Part shown: positions 1-5,658 of the stretch, piece after piece
How the letters are laid out: every line of letters starts with the position of its first letter
How positions within the stretch are numbered: the stretch's first letter is position 1
Assembly (NCBI GenBank): GCA_018054915.1
Contig: JAGPIR010000020.1
Location: forward strand, 1 to 12,032
Length of the DNA stretch: 12,032 nucleotides
Direction: 5' to 3'
Source of the DNA: Allobrachymonas sp.
Lineage (GTDB): Bacteria > Pseudomonadota > Gammaproteobacteria > Burkholderiales > Burkholderiaceae_C
The notes under the pieces: generated by a model
Told to the model about the DNA's origin: nothing
Seen by the model: only the letters and a program-made list of their open reading frames with translations
Database searches by the model: none
Program-made: the position numbers and the translations under genes

Positions 1-474
1 GCCGTAAGTGGTGCCTTCGGCACGGTGCGCTGTACCGAAGGCGTCGTGTACGAAGATATCGCACAGTGCGGCCATTTTTTTGGCCAGATTTTCGTTGTTC
101 TTCTTTTCTCCCTTGTTGAGGCGGCAGTTTTCTAGAAGCACCACGTCGCCGGGTTTGACATCCACACCATCCACCCAGCCGCTGATCAGCGGAACTTCGC
201 GGCCCAGCAATTCCGAGAGGCGTTTGGCCACGGGCGCCAATGAGTCTTCGGGGCTGAATTCGCCTTCTGTTGGCCGTCCGAGATGCGATGTAACCATCAC
301 TGCCGCACCCGCGTCGAGTGCCATTTTGATGGCCGGCAGCGAGGCACGGATTCGGGTGTCTTCGGTGATGTTGCCAGCGTCGTCTTGTGGAACGTTGAGG
401 TCCGCGCGGATAAAGACGCGTTTGTTTTTGGCTTGGCCGTTGGCGCAGAGATCGGAAAAACGGATGAATTGCAT
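1..474 (-). CDS. pgk: Phosphoglycerate kinase, N-terminal part (runs off the window)
   Basis: Phosphoglycerate kinase transfers phosphate between 1,3-bisphosphoglycerate and ADP in glycolysis, gluconeogenesis or the Calvin cycle, in the cytosol. The visible 158 residues are the N-terminal, 3-phosphoglycerate-binding domain. It reads MQFIRFSDL..., then RVFIRADLNVP (Asp25 and Asn27 of the substrate site), VTSHLGRPTEGEFSPE near residue 60, a NCRLNKGEKKN block and VHDAFGTAHRAEGTTYG at the cut end. All are family signatures and the frame is open to base 1, so about 240 residues including the nucleotide-binding domain lie outside the window. The start at 474 gives the expected distance to RADLNVP; its Shine-Dalgarno is weak (CAGG, 7 bases upstream). 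It is transcribed away from the kdp operon and is functionally unrelated to it. Confidence 0.96.
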   Translation of the reverse strand, partial: MQFIRFSDLCANGQAKNKRVFIRADLNVPQDDAGNITEDTRIRASLPAIKMALDAGAAVMVTSHLGRPTEGEFSPEDSLAPVAKRLSELLGREVPLISGWVDGVDVKPGDVVLLENCRLNKGEKKNNENLAKKMAALCDIFVHDAFGTAHRAEGTTYG

Positions 475-518
475 GAGGGGGCCTGAAAGATGAAGACGTA
501 GTGAAACAATTGCCGTGA

Positions 519-547
519 ATTATAGGAAGAACCTCGTGGGCACACAC
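519..547 (-). promoter_or_regulatory. Candidate pgk promoter
   Basis: On the minus strand a perfect TATAAT lies at 524-519, about 45 bases ahead of the pgk start codon, which would put the transcript start near 512. The hexamer 17 bases further upstream (547-542, GTGTGT) is a poor -35 box, so the promoter may depend on an activator or on other contacts. The -35 position falls inside the inverted repeat at 539-565. Assignment rests only on the -10 match and position. Confidence 0.4.
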
Positions 548-565
548 CCTTGTAAGTTGTGTGCC
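539..565. repeat. 8-bp inverted repeat overlapping the pgk -35 region
   Basis: Arms GGCACACA (539-546) and TGTGTGCC (558-565) are perfect inverted copies separated by 11 bases; centre-to-centre distance is 19 bases, close to two helical turns. There is no T-run after it on either strand, so it does not look like a terminator. Its position over the -35 region of the likely pgk promoter suits an operator for a dimeric regulator, but no known regulator's site is recognised. Confidence 0.5.
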
Positions 566-631
566 GAAGCCGGGAATACCCGCAGGTCGTTGCAAGTAAG
601 AACCCCTGGCAATCCCAACAGGATGGCTTGC

Positions 632-693
632 GCGCATTGATGAATTTTTAACGCAATTTATGCGAGCATTGATAATATATTAACGTCCATTGA
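632..693 (+). promoter_or_regulatory. Phased CATTGA direct repeats, candidate KdpE operator
   Basis: Two 22-base stretches, 632-653 and 664-685, match at 17 of 22 positions and share GCATTGAT at the left and TTAACG at the right around an A/T-rich middle. A third CATTGA sits at 688-693. The three CATTGA copies start at 635, 667 and 688, so the spacings are 32 and 21 bases, about three and two turns of the helix. KdpE belongs to the OmpR family, whose members commonly bind tandem direct repeats on one face of DNA, and the site lies just upstream of the operon KdpE should control. The link to KdpE is inference. Confidence 0.45.
648..676 (+). promoter_or_regulatory. Candidate kdp promoter A (TTAACG-17-GATAAT)
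   Basis: TTAACG (648-653) and GATAAT (671-676) are spaced by 17 bases and match the sigma-70 hexamers at 4 and 5 of 6 positions, predicting a transcript start near 683 and a leader of about 60 bases. Both hexamers lie within the direct repeats, so a protein bound there would compete with polymerase. It is one of two rival choices. Confidence 0.25.
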
Positions 694-705
694 CGCCGGA
701 CTGAC

Positions 706-711
706 TAGAAT
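706..711 (+). promoter_or_regulatory. Candidate kdp promoter B, -10 box TAGAAT
   Basis: TAGAAT matches the -10 consensus at 5 of 6 positions but has no good -35 at 17 bases upstream. A start near 718 would place the repeat at 664-685 around -43, the usual place for an activator that touches the polymerase at a weak -35. That fits an activator-dependent kdp promoter. Preferred over candidate A only on this geometric argument. Confidence 0.3.
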
Positions 712-729
712 CAGATGCGGATAATTTCA

Positions 730-736
730 GGGGAGG
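730..736 (+). promoter_or_regulatory. Ribosome binding site GGGGAGG of the first kdp ORF
   Basis: GGGGAGG ends 8 bases before the GTG at 745 and 14 bases before the in-frame ATG at 751. The spacing favours the GTG as start of the small upstream ORF, and the strength of the site is the main evidence that this short ORF is translated. Because the next genes overlap it, this site probably serves as the ribosome entry point for the first part of the operon. Confidence 0.6.
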
Positions 737-744
737 CTATTGCT

Positions 745-837
745 GTGGACATGATCTGCATAGCGCTTTTGCTGCTGTTCTTTGTGGGTATGGGGGTTCT
801 GGTGAAATGGCTCGACGGCTTGGGGGCGGGCGCATGA
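745..837 (+). CDS. Unnamed 30-aa membrane peptide preceding kdpF
   Basis: A GTG-started ORF encodes MDMICIALLLLFFVGMGVLV followed by KWLDGLGAGA: one hydrophobic helix (about residues 4-20) and a short tail starting with Lys-Trp. It has a strong Shine-Dalgarno 8 bases upstream, and its stop overlaps the kdpF start as ATGA, so it is probably translated and coupled to kdpF. From memory, small single-span ORFs with an FF-rich helix and a short polar end occur ahead of kdpF in other proteobacteria, usually as hypothetical proteins; I cannot check this. It is not kdpF itself, because the next ORF has the kdpF ending. Its role is unknown: it may be a further small KdpFABC subunit, or only a leader for translational coupling. 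An ATG at 751 would give 28 residues. Confidence 0.6.
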   Translation: MDMICIALLLLFFVGMGVLVKWLDGLGAGA

Positions 838-926
838 ATCTGCTGTATTGGCTGGCTCTTCTGGTAGCGGTGGCACTGTTGGTGTATTTGGTGGTGGTGC
901 TGTTTTATCCGGAGCGTTTTTCATGA
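834..926 (+). CDS. kdpF: KdpF, small subunit of the K+-transporting ATPase
   Basis: KdpF is a single-helix inner-membrane peptide that stabilises the KdpABC complex in Escherichia coli. This ORF has 30 residues (29 in E. coli): MNLLYWLALL, a strongly hydrophobic stretch to about residue 24, then the ending FYPERFS; the P-E-R-F ending after the helix is typical of the family. It starts inside the stop of the preceding peptide (ATGA at 834-837) and its own stop overlaps the kdpA start (ATGA at 923-926), so translation of the three ORFs is probably coupled. It is easily missed by automatic gene callers because of its size. Confidence 0.85.
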   Translation: MNLLYWLALLVAVALLVYLVVVLFYPERFS

Positions 927-2722
927 GTGGATTCTTCCTGTTGCAGGTAGGCGTTTTTTTTGCTGCACTGCTGGCGCTGGCTTGGCCATTGGGGCACTAC
1001 ATGGCGCGGGTTTTCCTGGGCGATATTCCGGTCTGGATGTGCTGGATGCGCACTGTGGAGCAGAAGCTGTATCGCGTCGCCGGCGTGCGTGAGGATGACG
1101 AGATGTCGTGGACGCGTTATGCGGTCAGTGTGCTGACCTTTGGCGCTGCGGGCGTGCTGGCTCTGTATTTATTGCAGCGCGCGCAGGCTTGGCTGCCGTT
1201 AAACCCGACGCAGCGGCCGGGCATTCGCCCCGATCTGGCATTCAATACTGCGATCAGTTTCTTGACTAACACCAACTGGCAGGCCTACGCGGGTGAGACT
1301 ACCATGGCCCACATCACTCAGATGATGGGGTTGACGGTGCAGAATTTTCTGTCGGCTGCAACGGGCGTGGCTGTGGCGGTGGCGCTGGTGCGCGCTTTTG
1401 CCCGCAAGCTGGCCAAAGGTATTGGCAATTTTTGGGTGGATATGGTGCGCGCAGTGCTATATGTGCTGCTGCCTTTGTCGGTTGTGTTGGCGCTGGCGCT
1501 GGTAAGTCAGGGCGTGGTTCAGACTCTGAGCCCACAAGTGCAAGCCGCACCGGTGGAGCAGCTGAAACAGGTATCGACTCCGGTCGGATCGGCAACAATG
1601 GTCGAAGCACCTGCAGCACCAACTACGGGCGGGGTTCGGATCCAGAATATCGCTCTGGGCCCGGTTGCAAGCCAAGTGGCGATCAAGCAACTCGGCACTA
1701 ACGGTGGTGGTTTTTTCAACGCCAATTCAGCGCATCCGCTGGAAAATCCCACACCGTTTTCAAATCTGTTGGAGATGTTGGCGTTGATGCTCATTCCGAC
1801 CGCATTGTGTTTCACATTCGGATGCATGGTGGGCGAGCACCGGCAAGGGGTGGCCCTGCTGGCGGCTATGAGTTGTGTGTTGCTGATGTTGCTAGCACTG
1901 GTGTTCTGGGCCGAGCAGTCGGGCAATCCGCTGCTGGCTCGGCTGGGCGTGGATATGCAGGCTTCTGCCTGGCAGCCGGGTGGCAATATGGAAGGCAAGG
2001 AATTGCGTTTTGGCATTCATGCCTCGGTATTGTTTCTGGTCGTCACTACGGCGACGGCGTGTGGCGCAGTCAACAGTCTGCATGATTCACTCACGCCGTT
2101 GGGTGGAATGGCTGCGCTATGGCTGATCCAGTTGGGCGAGGTGGTTTTTGGTGGTGCGGGCTCTGGCCTGTATGGCATGCTGGTGTTTGCCATTTTGGCG
2201 GTTTTCGTGGCTGGGTTGATGATTGGCCGCACACCTGAATACCTTGGAAAGAAGATTGGTGCGTTTGAAATCAAGATGGCTTCGATCGCCATTCTGGCGG
2301 CACCGCTGGTCGCGTTATTTGGCACTGCGCTTTCAGTTGCGCTGCAAGCTGGGCGTGCAGCCATTGCCAACCCAGGCGCGCATGGTTTTACTGAAATTCT
2401 GTACGCCTTCTCGTCTGCCGCCAACAACAACGGCAGCGCCTTTGCCGGATTGCAGGCCGATACACCCTACTACAACCTGGCGCTGGGGCTGACCATGCTC
2501 TGGGGCCGTTACGTCGTCATGGTGGCAGTGCTGGCGCTGGCAGGCGCGCTGGCAGGTAAAAAAATTGTTCCACCGTCGGTTGGTACGCTGCCTACGCATG
2601 GTCCGTTGTTCGTGCTGCTGCTGGTTATGGTTGTGGTCGTGGTGGGGGCGCTTACTTTCTTGCCTGCATTGGCATTGGGGCCGGTGGTTGAGCAATTGCA
2701 AATGGTGTTGGGAACGCGCTGA
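923..2722 (+). CDS. kdpA: KdpA, K+-binding and channel-like subunit
   Basis: KdpA is the inner-membrane subunit that selects and binds K+; it belongs to the superfamily of K+ transporters with four pore-loop repeats. The pore segments are visible: TNTNWQAYAGETT (first), GTNGGGFFNANSAHP near residues 258-272 (second), CGAVNSLHDSLTPLGG (third) and SSAANNNGSAFAGL (fourth). GRTPEYLGKKI and the ending ALTFLPALALGPVVEQL are also conserved. The start at 923 overlaps the kdpF stop and has GGAG 8 bases upstream; the frame is open further up to 848, but that would overlap kdpF fully. Length is 599 residues against 557 in E. coli. Much of the extra length is an Ala/Pro/Val-rich stretch around residues 200-245, in the loop before the second pore segment. 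The stop overlaps the kdpB start by one base. Confidence 0.97.
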   Translation: MSGFFLLQVGVFFAALLALAWPLGHYMARVFLGDIPVWMCWMRTVEQKLYRVAGVREDDEMSWTRYAVSVLTFGAAGVLALYLLQRAQAWLPLNPTQRPGIRPDLAFNTAISFLTNTNWQAYAGETTMAHITQMMGLTVQNFLSAATGVAVAVALVRAFARKLAKGIGNFWVDMVRAVLYVLLPLSVVLALALVSQGVVQTLSPQVQAAPVEQLKQVSTPVGSATMVEAPAAPTTGGVRIQNIALGPVASQVAIKQLGTNGGGFFNANSAHPLENPTPFSNLLEMLALMLIPTALCFTFGCMVGEHRQGVALLAAMSCVLLMLLALVFWAEQSGNPLLARLGVDMQASAWQPGGNMEGKELRFGIHASVLFLVVTTATACGAVNSLHDSLTPLGGMAALWLIQLGEVVFGGAGSGLYGMLVFAILAVFVAGLMIGRTPEYLGKKIGAFEIKMASIAILAAPLVALFGTALSVALQAGRAAIANPGAHGFTEILYAFSSAANNNGSAFAGLQADTPYYNLALGLTMLWGRYVVMVAVLALAGALAGKKIVPPSVGTLPTHGPLFVLLLVMVVVVVGALTFLPALALGPVVEQLQMVLGTR

Positions 2723-4788
2723 TGACCAATCCTCCACAATCCCTTTACGATCGGACGCTGATGCGCCAGGCAGCTTGGGACGCGCTCAAGCGCCTTTCAC
2801 CGCTGGCCCAGGTCAAAAATCCCGTAATGTTCGTGGTCTGGCTGGGAAGCGTGATGTGTACTGGCTTGTTCGTGCAGGCGCTAGTGCAACACGGTGAGGA
2901 GCCGAGTTGGTTCATTCTGGCAATTACGCTATGGCTGTGGTTCACCGTGCTATTCGCCAACTTTGCCGAGGCTATGGCCGAAGGCCGTGGCAAGGCCCAG
3001 GCCGCTGCCTTGAAAGGGCTGAAGAAAACCGTCATGGCCAAGAAGCTGGCCGAGCCGCGCCACGGCGCAGCCACAGTCGATTTTCCGTCGCAAGATCTGC
3101 GCAAGGGCGACGTAGTGCTGATAGAAGCCGGTGACGTGGTGCCAGGTGATGGGGAGGTGATTGAAGGCGTGGCGTCGGTCGACGAATCGGCTATCACCGG
3201 AGAGTCGGCTCCGGTCATTCGCGAATCGGGCGGTGATTTTTGCGCCGTTACGGGCGGAACCCGTGTGTTGTCAGACTGGCTGGTGGTGCGCATCACCACT
3301 AATCCCGGTGAGACTTTTCTGGATCGCATGATCGGCATGGTTGAAGGCGCCAAGCGCAAAAAAAGCCCGAACGAAATTGCGCTGACTATTTTGCTGGTGG
3401 CGCTGACACTGACCTTTCTTATGGCCACGGCCACGCTACTACCCTTCTCAATTTTCAGCGTACGCGTCAGCGGCCAGGGTACGCCGGTGAGTGTGACCGT
3501 GCTGATTGCGCTGCTGGTGTGCCTGATTCCGACTACTATCGGTGGACTGCTTTCAGCCATTGGTGTGGCCGGAATGGGCCGGATGATGGAAAAGAATGTC
3601 ATTGCCACCTCGGGCAAGGCGGTCGAGACGGCCGGCGATGTGGACGTGTTGCTGCTCGACAAAACTGGCACCATCACGCTTGGCAACCGGCAAGCGGCCG
3701 CGTTTTTGCCCACGCAGGGTGTGCATGAAAACGAGTTGGCCGATGCTGCGTTGCTGTCATCGCTGGCTGACGAGACGCCAGAAGGCCGCTCGATAGTGAC
3801 CCTTGCCAAGCAGGTGCTCAATCAACGCGGACGCGACATCGAAACGGAAGGAGCGGAATTCGTCCACTTCACTGCACAGACGCGTATGAGTGGCATTGAC
3901 TGGCAGGGTCGCAGTATTCGCAAGGGCTCGGCCGATGCCATTCATCGCCACGTAGTGGCTCAGGGCGCAGACTGGTCGCAGTCGTTGCAGGGATTGGTGG
4001 ATGATGTGGCCCGGCGCGGATCGACGCCGTTGGTGGTCAGCGACGGTGCACGGGTACTGGGCGTGGTGGAACTCAAAGACATCATCAAAGGTGGCATCAA
4101 GGAGCGTTTTGCCGAGCTGAGGCGTATGGGTATCAAGACTGTGATGGTGACCGGTGACAACCGCCTTACAGCCGCAGCCATTGCCGCTGAGGCCGGGGTG
4201 GACGATTTTTTGGCCGAAGCTACACCCGAAGCCAAGTTGGCGTTGATCCGCAAGCACCAGCAGGAAGGTCGGCTGGTGGCCATGACTGGCGATGGCACCA
4301 ATGACGCGCCCGCGCTGGCGCAGGCCGACGTGGCCGTTGCCATGAACAGCGGAACACAGGCAGCCAAGGAGGCCGGCAACATGGTCGACCTTGACAGCAA
4401 CCCGACCAAGTTGATCGAGGTGGTGGAAACCGGCAAGCAGATGCTGATGACGCGTGGCGCGCTTACCACCTTCAGCATCGCCAACGACATCGCCAAGTAT
4501 TTCGCCATCATTCCGGCGGCCTTCGCCAGTACCTATCCGTCGCTAAACCGGCTCAATGTGATGGGGCTTGCTACGCCGGCATCGGCCATTCTGTCGGCAG
4601 TGATTTTCAACGCGCTCATCATCATTGCGCTGATTCCGCTGGCGCTCAAGGGTGTAGCCTACAAGCCGCAGGGCGCGGCTACGCTGCTGCGACGCAACCT
4701 GCTGCTGTATGGCGTGGGCGGGCTGATTGTTCCTTTCGCCGGCATCAAGCTGATCGATTGGCTGCTGGTGTTGGTACAGCTCACCTGA
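2722..4788 (+). CDS. kdpB: KdpB, catalytic P-type ATPase subunit
   Basis: KdpB hydrolyses ATP and drives K+ import through KdpA. It has 688 residues (682 in E. coli). Membrane helices are visible near residues 36-55 and 65-85. The actuator loop carries TGES at 159-162, with Ser162 at the same number as the E. coli serine whose phosphorylation switches the pump off at high K+. The phosphorylation motif DKTGTIT has its aspartate at 313. The hinge MTGDGTNDAPAL has Asp524 and Asp528, and the region after it (GTQAAKEAGNMVDLDSNPTK) is typical of KdpB. The C-terminal membrane part includes ALTTFSIANDIAKYFAIIPA. The frame is intact and all catalytic residues are present. TGATG joins it to kdpA, implying coupled translation and equal subunit levels. 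Confidence 0.98.
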   Translation: MTNPPQSLYDRTLMRQAAWDALKRLSPLAQVKNPVMFVVWLGSVMCTGLFVQALVQHGEEPSWFILAITLWLWFTVLFANFAEAMAEGRGKAQAAALKGLKKTVMAKKLAEPRHGAATVDFPSQDLRKGDVVLIEAGDVVPGDGEVIEGVASVDESAITGESAPVIRESGGDFCAVTGGTRVLSDWLVVRITTNPGETFLDRMIGMVEGAKRKKSPNEIALTILLVALTLTFLMATATLLPFSIFSVRVSGQGTPVSVTVLIALLVCLIPTTIGGLLSAIGVAGMGRMMEKNVIATSGKAVETAGDVDVLLLDKTGTITLGNRQAAAFLPTQGVHENELADAALLSSLADETPEGRSIVTLAKQVLNQRGRDIETEGAEFVHFTAQTRMSGIDWQGRSIRKGSADAIHRHVVAQGADWSQSLQGLVDDVARRGSTPLVVSDGARVLGVVELKDIIKGGIKERFAELRRMGIKTVMVTGDNRLTAAAIAAEAGVDDFLAEATPEAKLALIRKHQQEGRLVAMTGDGTNDAPALAQADVAVAMNSGTQAAKEAGNMVDLDSNPTKLIEVVETGKQMLMTRGALTTFSIANDIAKYFAIIPAAFASTYPSLNRLNVMGLATPASAILSAVIFNALIIIALIPLALKGVAYKPQGAATLLRRNLLLYGVGGLIVPFAGIKLIDWLLVLVQLT

Positions 4789-4802
4789 AGGAGAAAGGTT
4801 CC

Positions 4803-5378
4803 ATGCTTAAACAATTCAGACCTGCCTTCGTGTTGCTGACCCTATTTACAGTGCTGCTGGGATTGGTCTATCCGACACTGGTAACTGGATTGGCACAGGT
4901 GCTGATGCCGCACCAGGCCAATGGCAGCATCATCCGCAAGAATGAAATAATCATCGGGTCGGAGCTGATCGGGCAGCAGTTTTCGGATCCGCGCTATTTT
5001 TGGGGTCGCCCGTCGGCTACGCCCGGGGAAGCCTATAACGCCGCGTATTCTGGTGGTGCCAATCTTGGGCCGCTCAATCCGGCTCTGTTGGATCAGGTAA
5101 GTGCGCGCATCGCGGTGCTCAGGGCGGCTGATCCCGCGCAAGCGCAATCGGTGCCGGTGGATTTGGTTACGGCATCGGCCAGCGGTTTGGATCCGCATAT
5201 CAGCCTCGCTGCGGCGCAGTGGCAGGCGCCGCGCGTAGCGCGCTTGCGTGGTCTGCCGCAGGAACAAGTGCAGGCGCTGGTGGCACAAAACACAGAAGAC
5301 CGGCAGTGGGGGTTTTTGGGTGAGCCGCGCGTGCATGTGTTGCGCCTGAACCTAGCGCTGGATACCGTAAAAAAATGA
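4803..5378 (+). CDS. kdpC: KdpC, single-span subunit of the K+-transporting ATPase
   Basis: KdpC binds KdpA in the complex and is thought to aid assembly and raise ATP or K+ affinity. The protein has 191 residues (190 in E. coli): a short positive N-terminus, one membrane helix at about residues 8-29, and a periplasmic domain. Family blocks are visible: SELIGQQFSDPRYFWGRPSA near residue 55, then SGGANLGPLNP, ASGLDPHIS, and the ending GEPRVHVLRLNLALD. AAGGAGA at 4788-4794 lies 8 bases ahead of this ATG, which decides the start over in-frame codons inside the kdpB end (4758). There are 14 bases between kdpB and kdpC. It ends in VKK followed by an untranslated gap, unlike the close kdpC-kdpD junction of E. 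coli. Confidence 0.96.
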   Translation: MLKQFRPAFVLLTLFTVLLGLVYPTLVTGLAQVLMPHQANGSIIRKNEIIIGSELIGQQFSDPRYFWGRPSATPGEAYNAAYSGGANLGPLNPALLDQVSARIAVLRAADPAQAQSVPVDLVTASASGLDPHISLAAAQWQAPRVARLRGLPQEQVQALVAQNTEDRQWGFLGEPRVHVLRLNLALDTVKK

Positions 5379-5475
5379 ATAAAAGTCACGGGGCGCCGAG
5401 GGTTGCGTGGAGACCGTGAAGGATTGCTCAACGGTGCAGGAAGCAGCTTTTTACCGCCTTTTTCGTCTGTACGTC

Positions 5476-5536
5476 GCACCTTTTGTGCCCACTCCCGGAT
5501 TCAAAGTAGGTTGCCGGGAGACTTTTGTGAAGGTGC
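5476..5536 (+). repeat. Two-part inverted repeat in the kdpC-kdpD gap
   Basis: The outer arms GCACCTT (5476-5482) and AAGGTGC (5530-5536) and the inner arms CTCCCGG (5492-5498) and CCGGGAG (5514-5520) are all perfect. The two stems are separated by 9 bases on each side, giving a symmetric internal loop, and the apical loop is 15 bases. CTTTTGTG occurs once on each side (ending at 5487 and 5529) as a direct repeat. The structure is followed by A's rather than T's on the plus strand, so it is not a standard terminator. It could be an mRNA-stabilising or processing hairpin protecting the kdpABC message, a protein-binding site, or a decayed repeat element. Confidence 0.5.
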
Positions 5537-5579
5537 AAAAAACGCTTCTAGAAAGGTAACTGGCGCATCGGGGATGGGT

Positions 5580-5627
5580 CTGTGTTTTTGCCGTGTTTTC
5601 TCCGTAATCTCTGTACTCCGTTCCTGT
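5580..5627. repeat. Run of six CYGT motifs upstream of kdpD
   Basis: CTGT or CCGT starts at 5580, 5591, 5602, 5611, 5618 and 5624, within a T/C-rich stretch; the adjacent 9-mers CTCCGTAAT and CTCTGTACT match at 7 of 9 positions. The minus strand reads as degenerate ACAGAG/ACGGAG units, a type of simple intergenic repeat found in many environmental proteobacteria. No function can be assigned. Confidence 0.35.
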
Positions 5628-5658
5628 TTCAGCGGCCGCATTGCAGCATGGTTCAAGC

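Larger units (their letters stand above)
5379..5658 (+). other. Non-coding gap between kdpC and kdpD
   Basis: These 280 bases interrupt an otherwise tightly packed operon. No convincing gene is present: a TTG-started frame from 5403 has Arg/Ser/Cys-rich content and no recognisable domain, and runs into kdpD in another frame. The gap holds a two-part stem-loop (5476-5536) and a run of CYGT motifs (5580-5627). No clear terminator is seen. A weak promoter is possible: TTGTGA (5525-5530) and TAGAAA (5549-5554) with an 18-base spacer, each matching 4 of 6 consensus positions. kdpD and kdpE might therefore be made both by read-through and from their own weak promoter. Confidence 0.5.

Noticed and set aside
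8..493. Plus-strand open frame at the left edge
   Set aside because: Antisense to pgk, whose conserved motifs account for the whole stretch.
848..922. Upstream in-frame start for kdpA at 848
   Set aside because: It would overlap nearly all of kdpF and add a Gly/Ser-rich stretch unlike KdpA; the ATG at 923 has a ribosome site and gives the normal N-terminus.
2745..3821. Minus-strand open frame (358 codons) opposite kdpB
   Set aside because: Ser/Thr/Pro-rich shadow of the KdpB codons with no ribosome site or recognisable motif.
5476..5536. tRNA-like or rho-independent terminator reading of the hairpin
   Set aside because: The TTCAAA in the loop resembles part of a T-loop, but there is no cloverleaf; the structure is followed by A's on the plus strand and has no T-run on the minus strand.
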